In this document: positions 17,311 through 24,859 of the stretch, piece by piece | Position numbering within the stretch: position 1 is the first letter of the stretch | Layout: each line of letters starts with the position of its first letter | Assembly: GCA_944372505.1 (NCBI GenBank) | Contig: CALVZK010000001.1 | Coordinates: 277,687-341,686 of the forward strand | Reading direction: 5' to 3' | Source: an uncultured Clostridia bacterium | GTDB lineage: Bacteria; Bacillota; Clostridia; Christensenellales; UBA1242 | DNA length: 64,000 bases | Translations under genes and position numbers: made by a program | The notes under the pieces: generated by a model | What the model was told of the DNA's origin: nothing | Databases searched by the model: none | The model's input: only the letters and a program-made list of their open reading frames with translations

Positions 17311-17387
17311 GCGTTGCTAGCTCAGCTGGATGGAGCGTTCGTCTACGGAACCAAAGGTCAGGGGTTCGAATCCCTTGCGACGCACCA
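17311..17387 (+). tRNA. tRNA-Arg (anticodon ACG), copy 1, with a damaged anticodon stem
   Basis: The 77-nt cloverleaf includes an encoded CCA. The acceptor pairs GCGTTGC/GCGACGC with one G-U pair. The anticodon loop is CTACGGA, giving ACG. The anticodon stem is TTCGT/ACCAA, which leaves a C-C mismatch at pair 29-41. Copy 2 (20550) has ACGAA here and pairs fully. A second change (A to G) is in the D-loop. It may be a less active or decaying duplicate. It forms the left border of a scarred island. Confidence 0.9.
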
Positions 17388-17466
17388 AAGAATGGTAAAT
17401 TATTTTGCAAATATTATTTGAGATCAGCCCAAAATTTTTCAAGAAATTTTGAGGCAGATATTGTTA

Positions 17467-18033
17467 TCAATCATTTATAAATTTTATTAATTCAGTTTTT
17501 ATATTATTATAAAAGTTTGAAGAGTTATCATTATAGTAATTCCTACCATCAAACATAATTTTATTGTATTCCTGTAATTGTAGTAAAATATCTATATGTG
17601 ATAACCAATTTGACTTTCTTATAATACTTTTTTTATTATAATTGTTTATTAAGTTTTCCTTTGAAGTGTATATATTAAAAGAAATTACATTAAATTTTGC
17701 ACTAAGATTTTCTAAATAATCTCTTGTTAATTGCGAACCTTCTAAAATAAAAATTTTGTCATCTATTTGATCAAGATATGGCCACAACATTTGTTGAACG
17801 GCTTTTGAATGTTTTAAGTAGGCGGAGACTGCATCAAGGTTATCTATTTGATAAGCATTGTGAGTGTTTGTAAATAGATATTTATTGTTTTTGTTTGACA
17901 TCATTTTCATTAAAGGTAACAACAAATCTAAACTTATCACTTTGTCAATAAATAAGTCTAGAGAAAGTTTTTTTGCAAGATATGTTTTTCCACTGCCTGC
18001 AACGCCAGTTATCACAATAATTTTATTTTTCAT
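17467..18033 (-). CDS. Small P-loop kinase (AAA_33-like nucleotide or metabolite kinase)
   Basis: The N-terminus IIVITGVAGSGKTYLAKKLS is a clear Walker A motif, followed by an LDLLL segment. Later, KIFILEGSQLTRDYL fits the second strand of an adenylate-kinase-like fold, and IIRKSNW could be the lid. The substrate cannot be identified. Bacterial relatives include 2-phosphoglycerate- and shikimate-kinase-like proteins. Two starts are possible: the ATG at 18033, adjacent to the fold, and an in-frame ATG at 18054 with no clear ribosome binding site. The gene ends with TGA and lies inside the tRNA-Arg-bounded island, but its AT-rich composition resembles the rest of the chromosome. Confidence 0.65.
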   Translation of the reverse strand: MKNKIIVITGVAGSGKTYLAKKLSLDLFIDKVISLDLLLPLMKMMSNKNNKYLFTNTHNAYQIDNLDAVSAYLKHSKAVQQMLWPYLDQIDDKIFILEGSQLTRDYLENLSAKFNVISFNIYTSKENLINNYNKKSIIRKSNWLSHIDILLQLQEYNKIMFDGRNYYNDNSSNFYNNIKTELIKFIND

Positions 18034-18191
18034 AGTTTCATTCCCATCTCTCATTCTATGTTGATTGTAACATATTTTGTAAAAAAAGTGAAATTGTTTG
18101 TTGAAAAAAATAATTTCACAAATTTAGCAGATTTTTAAGAAAAAAGGATGCAAAGATTACAAAATATGAATTATCAAGTTTTTGGGTAAAT

Positions 18192-18220
18192 AAAAAGCCA
18201 AAGTTTTCGCTTTGGCTTTT
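18192..18220. terminator. Intrinsic terminator
   Basis: A 12-bp stem (A-run plus GCCAAAG / CTTTGGC plus T-run) has loop TTTTCG. It follows the membrane-protein remnant on the minus strand. Confidence 0.8.
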
Positions 18221-18237
18221 ATTGTTGCAGATTGTTT

Positions 18238-18411
18238 TTATTCATTAGACTTGTCTTCTTTTATTCTTGTGGGAGTTCTTTTTTGTTTTGATATTTTTTG
18301 AGCAAATAGTGTTATTATTTTTTCAAAACCATAATAAATGTACATTGAAATAAGGCACGCGGCAGAATAAATTAGAACATAAAAAGGAATATACAACCAA
18401 GGGTTTGTTAT
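18238..18411 (-). pseudogene. C-terminal remnant of a polytopic membrane protein (acyltransferase-3-like?)
   Basis: The minus strand reads for about 55 codons, with NPWLYIPFYVLIYSAACL and then a polar tail ending SNE and TAA. There is no start codon, and an in-frame stop (412-414 region) lies directly upstream. The last hydrophobic helix plus basic tail resembles the end of membrane acyltransferases, but the match is too short to be sure. It is followed by its own terminator, as a genuine gene end would be. The 5' part has been lost by deletion. Confidence 0.55.
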
Positions 18412-18413
18412 TT

Positions 18414-18443
18414 AAAAAAGCAGTTCTTTCAAACTGCTTTTTT
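18414..18443. terminator. Intrinsic terminator
   Basis: The stem AAAAAAGCAGTT / AACTGCTTTTTT has a 6-nt loop. The stop codon of the glycosyltransferase fragment (18429-18431) falls at the loop. Confidence 0.8.
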
Positions 18444-19244
18444 TGCTTTTTTTGTTGATTTTTTCTTTGATAACTTTTCTTTTTCTATTTTCTTTTTATT
18501 TTCTTCTATCAAATAGTTATACCTGTCAAAGGCTTTTTCAACAACTTGTGGCCATGTCAAATAAAGATCATCAAAAGCCTTCTGGCAAACAGACTTATAT
18601 TTTTCTTCGTTTGAAAATATTTGGATAATTTTGTTTGCATAGTCAAGTTCGCCATGTTCACTCACATAGCCATTGACTTCTGGTGTGATTGTGTCAGAGG
18701 TGGCAGAGCCTTTTAGAAAGAGGGCAGGTGTCTTTTGACTTGCTGCTTCAATTTGAACAAGTGATGAGCAATCGTAAAGAGATGGAAAGAGAAAGAGGTC
18801 TGCAAGTGCATAATGGCAAGCAAGTTCTTCTCTATCTGTTATTTTTCCAGTAAAGATGACATCTTTTGTCATTTTGAGAGATTTGACTTGTTTTTTGATT
18901 AAGTCTTCATCTTGTCCAGTCCCTACAAAAATCATTTTGAAAGGAAAATGTTTTTCTTTCAGGGTCTTCAAACTTCTGACCAAAAATGGCAAATTTTTGA
19001 GGATATTTATTCTTCCAACAAACAAAAACACCTTTTCGTCAGGAGAAATATTATATTTTTTTCTTAAAGTATCAATCTTTGCATTGTCTGTCACAGGTTG
19101 CATATCAGTGCCGTTTAACATAACTATTGGCTTGTTTTTCACCTTGTATTCTTCATGAAAAATTCGCCCGACTTCGCCGTTGACAGCCCAGTTTTCTGTT
19201 GTGTTGTTGAATACGCTTCTTATTGATGCCATAAGTATGGACAC
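18429..19244 (-). pseudogene. 5'-truncated GT-B glycosyltransferase (family 4, diacylglycerol glucosyltransferase-like)
   Basis: The C-terminal nucleotide-sugar-binding half of a GT4 enzyme is intact: VFLFVGRINILKNLPFLV near residue 73, the GTGQDEDL strand, and LADLFLFPSLYDCSSLVQIEA near residue 150 with the E-x7-E-type region. The tail is Lys-rich. The acceptor-binding N-terminal half (about 150-170 residues) is missing. The first residues (SVFNNTTENWAVNG) start in the middle of the family fold. The break coincides with the break of a divergent cls fragment. Base composition is clearly richer in GC than the flanking genes, which suggests transfer from a related but less AT-rich genome. Confidence 0.8.
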
Positions 19245-19923
19245 GATTGGGCTGAGGAGTGGGGTGTATGCTCTTCAAAATATTTTTCTGGATGATTGGC
19301 GTTATGCAAAGAAGGAGAATTGCAAGCCTATTGAAAATATCGAAAAGGGATATTTTCCAGAGCCTAAGATTTGTGGCGATGCACTCGTTCAAGTGATTGC
19401 TTCTGGGCTAGACAGCAGTGTGCAAAAAATCAAAGAAGCGTATGTGAAACTTATAACAAATGCAAAAAAAAGAGTTTACATTCAAACTCTATACTTCATT
19501 CCAGATGACGTCTTTTTCTCGGCACTTCGCATTGCTGTTGCCAGCGGTGTTGATGTCAGAATTATGGTGCCAAGAAAACCAGACAAGAGGACTGTCTATC
19601 TTGCAACACTTTCATACCTAAAAGAGATGGCAGATATGGGGATACGAGTGTTTCTCTATGATGGATTTTTGCATAGCAAAACGCTCATGATTGACGACAA
19701 CAAAGTTTCAATTGGCACTTGCAATATGGACAACAGATCTTTTGGGCTAAACTTTGAAAACACGGCGATTATCTATTCCACAAAAATAAACGCTCAGCAC
19801 AGTCAAATCTTTGAAAAAGATATGACAAATTCGCTGGAAGTTGGCAAGGAATATTTTGCTAAAAAAAGGTGGCTTACAAAAATTCTTCAAGCAATAATGA
19901 GATTGCTCTCAGCATTGTTTTGA
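19237..19923 (+). pseudogene. 5'-truncated cardiolipin synthase (second copy)
   Basis: About 229 residues match the C-terminal half of the intact cardiolipin synthase at 23362-24816, from SGVYALQNIFLDDWRY to the shared end KILQAIMRLLSALF. Only the second HKD motif (HSKTLMIDDN near the end) remains. The membrane helices and first HKD are gone. Changes at the 5' edge (DTIGLRSG against DTHIRIEGSG) show decay at the junction. PLD-family synthases need both HKD motifs, so this should be inactive. The composition is less AT-rich than that of the intact paralogue, so it is probably not a recent local duplicate. Confidence 0.85.
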
Positions 19924-19935
19924 AAAAAAAGTCAC

Positions 19936-19966
19936 AAAAAAAACTCTGCTTTTGCAGAGTTTTTTT
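19936..19966. terminator. Bidirectional intrinsic terminator
   Basis: A 13-bp stem (A-run plus CTCTGC / GCAGAG plus T-run) with a TTTT loop separates the cls remnant from the convergent small membrane protein gene. Confidence 0.85.
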
Positions 19967-19968
19967 GA

Positions 19969-20220
19969 TTATTTCTTATCTGACTTTTCTTCTTTATCGC
20001 ACTTGTCACATTTGATTGAACTTACTACGCCAACTGCTGTCAAAACTATGCCAGAAAGCGTTGCAACGATATATCCAATGTTGTTGAGTGCAATTGCAAG
20101 AAAACTGCCATCATATGTGCCTGTGACAGTCCAATCAACACCTTGCAAAATTCCTCCAACCAGCACCATTGCAAGTCCAACGCTCAAAAGCACGATTGCC
20201 GTTGTGATAAGCTTTTTCAT
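19969..20220 (-). CDS. Small two-helix membrane protein with CxxC tail
   Basis: The 83-residue protein has hydrophobic segments at about residues 5-28 and 45-66 and a charged C-terminal tail with CDKCDKEEK, a possible metal- or redox-active pair. I do not recognise the family. The start has an excellent AAAGGAGGGA site and an upstream promoter. The GC content is higher than in the surrounding native genes and matches the neighbouring remnants, so it was probably acquired with them. Unlike them it appears complete. Confidence 0.7.
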   Translation of the reverse strand: MKKLITTAIVLLSVGLAMVLVGGILQGVDWTVTGTYDGSFLAIALNNIGYIVATLSGIVLTAVGVVSSIKCDKCDKEEKSDKK

Positions 20221-20242
20221 AATCTCTCCCTCCTTTATAAGG

Positions 20243-20272
20243 AGTATATAATTTAACAGGAAAAAATGTCAA
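20243..20272 (-). promoter_or_regulatory. Sigma-A promoter of the small membrane protein gene
   Basis: TTGACA and TATACT are separated by 18 bp on the minus strand, directly upstream of the AAAGGAGGGA site. Confidence 0.6.
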
Positions 20273-20324
20273 ATATATTTTTGAAAAACTTTTAGAAAAA
20301 ATCGATTTTACACTTACAATTATA

Positions 20325-20353
20325 TTGCATTTTTTTTTGTGTTATGCTATACT
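20325..20353 (+). promoter_or_regulatory. Promoter of the tRNA-Arg copy 2 locus
   Basis: TTGCAT and TATACT are separated by 17 bp. The transcript would pass through a partial tRNA-Arg copy and a hairpin-rich insert before reaching the full tRNA at 20550. No second promoter is visible between them. Confidence 0.65.
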
Positions 20354-20368
20354 ATGTGAGCAAACAAA

Positions 20369-20411
20369 GGGAAATTGGAATAGAAATATATGCGTTGCTA
20401 GCTCAGCTGGA
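20369..20411 (+). repeat. Direct repeat: partial tRNA-Arg 5' end plus its leader
   Basis: These 43 bases match 20527-20569 with two differences. Each copy consists of the 24-nt sequence before the tRNA and the first about 19 nt of tRNA-Arg, up to the GG of the D-loop. In this copy the tRNA then stops and an unrelated structured insert begins. Confidence 0.9.
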
Positions 20412-20526
20412 AATCACCTGCGGTGATGCGACTGCGTCAAACCTTTGCTAGAAAGTGCCTTTCTGCAAAATCTTTTCCTTGTCTAATGAGCGTAACGCTC
20501 TCTCCAGCAGTGGATTGCAAGGAAAG
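20412..20526 (+). repeat. Hairpin-rich insert interrupting a tRNA-Arg copy
   Basis: In 115 nt there are several perfect inverted repeats with three-base loops: ATCACC-TGC-GGTGAT (20413-20427), TTTGC-T-AGAAAG-TGC-CTTTCT-GCAAA (20444-20469, one bulge) and GAGCG-TAA-CGCTC (20488-20500). An outer pair TTTCCTTG / CAAGGAAA (20474-20481 and 20518-20525) encloses the last one. No gene is encoded. Confidence 0.75.
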
Positions 20527-20549
20527 GGGAAATTGGAATAGAAATATAT

Positions 20550-20626
20550 GTGTCGCTAGCTCAGCTGGATAGAGCGTTCGTCTACGGAACGAAAGGTCAG
20601 GGGTTCGAATCCCTTGCGACGCACCA
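20550..20626 (+). tRNA. tRNA-Arg (anticodon ACG), copy 2
   Basis: The 77-nt cloverleaf has an encoded CCA, acceptor GTGTCGC/GCGACGC (one G-U pair), a fully paired anticodon stem TTCGT/ACGAA and anticodon loop CTACGGA. This is the better-formed of the two tRNA-Arg genes and is followed directly by a terminator. Confidence 0.95.
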
Positions 20627-20659
20627 AAAAAATCGAACTTTATATAAGTTCGATTTTTT
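20627..20659 (+). terminator. tRNA terminator
   Basis: A 14-bp perfect stem (A-run plus TCGAACTT / AAGTTCGA plus T-run) with loop TATAT starts right after the CCA end of tRNA-Arg. Confidence 0.9.
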
Positions 20660-20728
20660 ATACTAAAAATAATTTTCATTTCTTAAAATAAAGATAACTA
20701 TTTTAAAAATGTAAAAGCATAATTTTTA

Positions 20729-22195
20729 TTATTTTTCTAAAGATTTAAAACCTTCATCTATTGATTTACGGATGTCCTCCTCACTTCCCCATTGCGAAAT
20801 AGTTAGGGCATCGCCATCTTTAATTTTTCTTAAACTAACAAAAGTATCTATAATGTTTTGGGATTTATTTATTTTTTGCAAATCTATTTTATTAACTTCT
20901 TCTTCTATTTCTAATAATAATTCTGAAATTTTTTCAATTTCATTCTTGTCAGATGTTTCTAAAGATAATTCAACAAGATTTTTTAAATTTTCTTCTAAAA
21001 TTACAATATTATAACAACAATATTGTCTAACTTGAGCTAATATACTTTTTTGATTATCAGTTAAAGAATCATAATCACTTGTATTTTGAAATTTAGAATC
21101 AAGTTCTAGATATCCTGAAAATAAATTTAATTTTCTCATTATATCAATTTTAACTGCATTAAATTTTCTATAATTTAAATCTTTATTCATTATATTTGTT
21201 ACTTCTTCTTTTGACCTTAAAAATTTTTGAGGAAGCTTTCTTGATAGTTGTAAATTCTCTAAAGCTTTTGAAAGATCAGCTTGGGAAACAATTTCTTTCT
21301 GTAATAATGCATTAAAAAATTCCATTACATCTTGATTAAATATAAAGCTTAATTCTTCTAAATTATTTCCTGTTAAAGTACGATTTTCAAGTGAACTATT
21401 AAGCATATTGGATAATAAAATATTTGAAATTATGCCCATTACTTCCCCACGAGAAGTTTTATTACCAAACAAGCTAAAATATTCTGAATAATTGTGTTCA
21501 TCCTCTGGGCCTCCATTTAAAAGCTTATCTATAATAACTAAAGCTTCATGTCCATTCTCAAAAATGCCTATACCATTCTCTTGGTCTCTTATAAATTGAG
21601 GATATCTCAAATCAATGTCGAATTTAGAATATAAATGAATAGTTGTAAGTTTTGATGTACCAGGTAAAATACGAGAAGTAACATCTACAACACAAATTTG
21701 ATTTAAAAGTTGATTAACTTCTTTTTCTGAAAATTTTCCACTTTTTAGCAAATCTTCTTCTAAAAATTTTGAAATTTTCTCTACATCTCTTGTAGAATCA
21801 CAGTAACAAGCAATATTTATATTTCTTAAATTTTTTATTAATGTATTAAAATCTTTAAAATCTCCATTTTTATCAAACAAGATTGGATGAAAATATTTTT
21901 CATAAAAACTTTGTGCATCAAAAACATATGCAGAAACAAATTGAATTCCTGTATCCTCCACATCTTCCCATGAATACATGTTGATATTTTCTACAAAATG
22001 TTCAGGTCTCCTAGCAATTCCAATTGCCTGTCCTGCAACATTTATAGCTCCATTCAAATCTTTTTCTTTTGTTACTACTGGCACCAAAGATATTAATGTA
22101 GGTTTATCTAAAGCAAAATCATCTGGAACAATTTTTAAACCATAAGGATTTTCTTTAGAAACTTTACATTTTGTAAAAAAAACATTTTTTTCCAT
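20729..22195 (-). CDS. Hypothetical protein (488 residues)
   Basis: I do not recognise a family. The protein is soluble, with no signal peptide or membrane helix, mixed alpha/beta in the first about 200 residues (for example TLISLVPVV and ICVVDVTSR) and mostly helical afterwards. It has a Glu/Lys-rich, coiled-coil-like stretch at about 395-460. Cysteines are few and do not form a motif. A strong AGGAGATG site sets the start at 22195. It stands alone between the tRNA-Arg terminator and a GNAT gene in the same orientation. Confidence 0.75.
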   Translation of the reverse strand: MEKNVFFTKCKVSKENPYGLKIVPDDFALDKPTLISLVPVVTKEKDLNGAINVAGQAIGIARRPEHFVENINMYSWEDVEDTGIQFVSAYVFDAQSFYEKYFHPILFDKNGDFKDFNTLIKNLRNINIACYCDSTRDVEKISKFLEEDLLKSGKFSEKEVNQLLNQICVVDVTSRILPGTSKLTTIHLYSKFDIDLRYPQFIRDQENGIGIFENGHEALVIIDKLLNGGPEDEHNYSEYFSLFGNKTSRGEVMGIISNILLSNMLNSSLENRTLTGNNLEELSFIFNQDVMEFFNALLQKEIVSQADLSKALENLQLSRKLPQKFLRSKEEVTNIMNKDLNYRKFNAVKIDIMRKLNLFSGYLELDSKFQNTSDYDSLTDNQKSILAQVRQYCCYNIVILEENLKNLVELSLETSDKNEIEKISELLLEIEEEVNKIDLQKINKSQNIIDTFVSLRKIKDGDALTISQWGSEEDIRKSIDEGFKSLEK

Positions 22196-22239
22196 AATTT
22201 CATCTCCTGTTTTATATTATATTATTTTAGCTTTAATTG

Positions 22240-23316
22240 TCAATATTCTAGAATGAAATTATTTTGCTTATCATGTATATTAAGATACAAATTTTTATTG
22301 CACCAATTTTTTATATTTTTATTTATAAGACTTTTAGAAAAAATTAAAGTACGTCCTACTTCATAATGTTTATCTTTTTTATTATTATAAATTTCTTCTT
22401 TCATCATTAATTTTCTATAAAGACGGATTGCAGCTTTATTATCAATTTCATCCGTATAAAGTCTTATATTTTTAAATCCTTTTTTTTGAGCGTAATCAAA
22501 AGCGTAATCTAAAATTATCCTACCATATCCATTGCCTCTATATTCATCAATAATTCCAAACCAACCCAGCCAAGCATCTTTTGGATACTTTTTGTAAGAA
22601 TATAAACCGCATATTCCAATATTTATTCCTCTATTTTTAACTATCCAATACTGTTGTAAATTAAAACGATCAGATTGCTTATTATTTAAAGAATTTTTCA
22701 AATCAATATCGGCTTTTTCATTAGGAAAAATTAAATTTTGTAGTTTAATTCCCTCATTAATATTTTTACTATCTAATAATTCATAACTAAAATTATTTAA
22801 ATTAACTATTTTGTTAAATTTTTTAAAACTAGGAAAGTTTATATTTAAAAACTTTATAAACTTATTTTTATTAAACTCACCTTTAAACATCGGATAAAAA
22901 TATTGATTATTATAATAAAACTCGTAACAAGATAATTTAAAACCACTTGTTTTATAAAAATCTATTCTTTTACTTTGCTGATCATTAATAAACCAAGGTT
23001 TTTCTACACAAAGAAACCAATTTTTCTCTTTGTACATATTAATAAGAATGGTTAAAGCTTGACTCCCATATCCTTTATTTCGTTGTGTTTGTTCAATAGC
23101 AAAATACACAATATAATTAAAATCTATATAAAAACAAATAAAGAAAAAACCTATTAACTGCTCATTATCTTTATAAATACCTAAAAGATTACTCTGAGAA
23201 AATTTTTTATTTTTGATTTTGTTAAAATTTATTCTTTCAGATTTTGGAAAAGAATTTAAATAAATGTTTTTAACTTTTTTTAAATCGTTTGCTGTTTTTA
23301 TTTCCTTAATTTTCAT
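22240..23316 (-). CDS. Tandem-domain GNAT acetyltransferase
   Basis: The protein contains two GCN5-type N-acetyltransferase folds. The first (about residues 1-145) has the acetyl-CoA loop QRNKGYGSQAL. The second (about 170-320) has GIIDEYRGNGYGRIIL and the following LYTDEIDNKAAIRLYRKLG-type helix (here RKLMM). Both pyrophosphate-binding loops look intact. The substrate is unknown and could be an amine, an amino acid or a ribosomal protein. The ribosome binding site is weak (GGTG). Confidence 0.85.
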   Translation of the reverse strand: MKIKEIKTANDLKKVKNIYLNSFPKSERINFNKIKNKKFSQSNLLGIYKDNEQLIGFFFICFYIDFNYIVYFAIEQTQRNKGYGSQALTILINMYKEKNWFLCVEKPWFINDQQSKRIDFYKTSGFKLSCYEFYYNNQYFYPMFKGEFNKNKFIKFLNINFPSFKKFNKIVNLNNFSYELLDSKNINEGIKLQNLIFPNEKADIDLKNSLNNKQSDRFNLQQYWIVKNRGINIGICGLYSYKKYPKDAWLGWFGIIDEYRGNGYGRIILDYAFDYAQKKGFKNIRLYTDEIDNKAAIRLYRKLMMKEEIYNNKKDKHYEVGRTLIFSKSLINKNIKNWCNKNLYLNIHDKQNNFILEY

Positions 23317-23361
23317 TGAACACCATATCTCTTAAACAGAATTATTATAATAAGATTTTAA

Positions 23362-24816
23362 TCAAAACAAAGAAGAAAGGAGTCTCATAATTGCCTGCAA
23401 AAATTTTGTAATCCATCTTTTCTTCTGAAAGTAATTTATTCCTACTTCTTTTGAATTAGATATGTCTTTATCAAAAATTTGGCTATACTGTTCATTTAAT
23501 TTATTTGAATAAATAATGACAGTGTTCTCAAAATTTAAACCAAATGAGCGATTATCTGTATTGCAAGTTCCTATAGACAATTTATTAGAATCTACTAAAA
23601 TTGTTTTACTATGCAAAAATCCATTATACAAATAAACTTTTATCCCCATCTCTGCCATTTCTTTTAAATATGAAAGAGTTGCCAAATATACGGTTTTTTT
23701 GTCTGGAATTAAAGGAACCATTATTCTAACATCAACTCCACTCGCCACTGCTATTCTTAATGAAGAAATAAAAATATCATCAGGAATAAAATATGGCGTT
23801 TGAATATAAACTCTTTCTTTTGCATTTGTAATCATTTTTACAAATGTTTCTTTTATTTTTTGAATTTGACTGTCAGGACCTGAATTTATTACTTGAACAG
23901 TATCACTTCCATAAATATTAGGTGGAGCAAATAATCCTTGATCAATATAAGATTTAGGTGGTGTATTATCGTTTTTACAATATCTCCAATCGTCTATAAA
24001 AATATTTTGTAGACCATATGCCCCACTTCCCTCGATACGAATATGAGTATCTCTCCAAGGATTTAATTTTTTATTTCTGCCCATATGATCGTCTCTTATA
24101 TTTATTCCACCCGTATAACCAATTTTACCATCAATAATAACAAGTTTTCTATGGTTACGATAATTTAATTTTAAATTGATCAATCTAATATGCATGAAAG
24201 GAGGGAAAAATTCTCCTATTTGTCCTCCAGCTTTTTGAAGTTTACGAAAAAATCTTCTAGGTGCCTTACGAGAACCGACAGAATCATAAATTAATTTTAC
24301 ATCTACACCTTCTTTAGCTTTATCACAAAGAATATTCATAATTTCTTTGCCAACTCTATCATTTTCAAAAATATAATACTCAAGATTTATAGATTTTTGA
24401 GCGTTTTTTAGATCTTTTTTTAAAGAATTTATTTTTTCAATGCCACTAGTAAAAATTTTGATGTCATTCCCAGGCAAAGGATAAGAGCCAAAGGAATAAC
24501 ATAAAGTTACAAGTTCTTTATCATCTTTTAAAATTCCATCAAGTTTAGCCTCTTCTAAAGTTTGAATACCTTTAATATTTCTAATAATATCGCGTTCTGA
24601 AATTGATTTTTTTCTTATCATTCGCCTTGTTCTAACACTCAAACCACTTCCAAAAATAACATAAAGTCCAAACCCAATTATAGGCAAAAAAGTAATAACG
24701 GTTAACCATGCAATAATATATTGTGGCTTACGTTTTTCAAGAAAAACCATAACAATAAGAAGGAGAAAATTAACACATGCAATAATTGTAATCAAAAGTT
24801 CAAACCAGTTGTGCAT
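23362..24816 (-). CDS. cls: Cardiolipin synthase
   Basis: This PLD-family enzyme joins two phosphatidylglycerols into cardiolipin at the membrane. Two N-terminal helices (about residues 5-25 and 35-55) are followed by two PLD domains. The HKD motifs are NHRKLVIIDG near residue 220 and HSKTILVDSN near 402, each with the following GG/GT-N motif. The 484-residue length is normal and the start has an AAGGAGG site. A truncated, less AT-rich homologue lies at 19237-19923. The giant surface protein gene ends just upstream (24860). Confidence 0.95.
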   Translation of the reverse strand: MHNWFELLITIIACVNFLLLIVMVFLEKRKPQYIIAWLTVITFLPIIGFGLYVIFGSGLSVRTRRMIRKKSISERDIIRNIKGIQTLEEAKLDGILKDDKELVTLCYSFGSYPLPGNDIKIFTSGIEKINSLKKDLKNAQKSINLEYYIFENDRVGKEIMNILCDKAKEGVDVKLIYDSVGSRKAPRRFFRKLQKAGGQIGEFFPPFMHIRLINLKLNYRNHRKLVIIDGKIGYTGGINIRDDHMGRNKKLNPWRDTHIRIEGSGAYGLQNIFIDDWRYCKNDNTPPKSYIDQGLFAPPNIYGSDTVQVINSGPDSQIQKIKETFVKMITNAKERVYIQTPYFIPDDIFISSLRIAVASGVDVRIMVPLIPDKKTVYLATLSYLKEMAEMGIKVYLYNGFLHSKTILVDSNKLSIGTCNTDNRSFGLNFENTVIIYSNKLNEQYSQIFDKDISNSKEVGINYFQKKRWITKFLQAIMRLLSSLF

Positions 24817-24859
24817 AATTTTCTCCTCCTTAATACTTTATAGTTAAAATTTAATAAAT

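Noticed and set aside
17425..17450. AAAATTT / AAATTTT inverted repeat after tRNA-Arg copy 1 as a terminator
   Set aside because: The stem is purely A-T and lacks a following T run, so it would be a very weak terminator.
17467..19923. TGA stop codons as a mark of foreign genes
   Set aside because: Several island genes end in TGA, but native genes such as those at 22240 and 23362 do as well, so stop use does not separate the island from the chromosome.
20437..20679. Minus-strand open frame of 80 codons across tRNA-Arg
   Set aside because: Its core (QGIRTPDLSFRRR) is the antisense translation of the tRNA-Arg gene, a well-known false protein. It spans the tRNA and its terminator.
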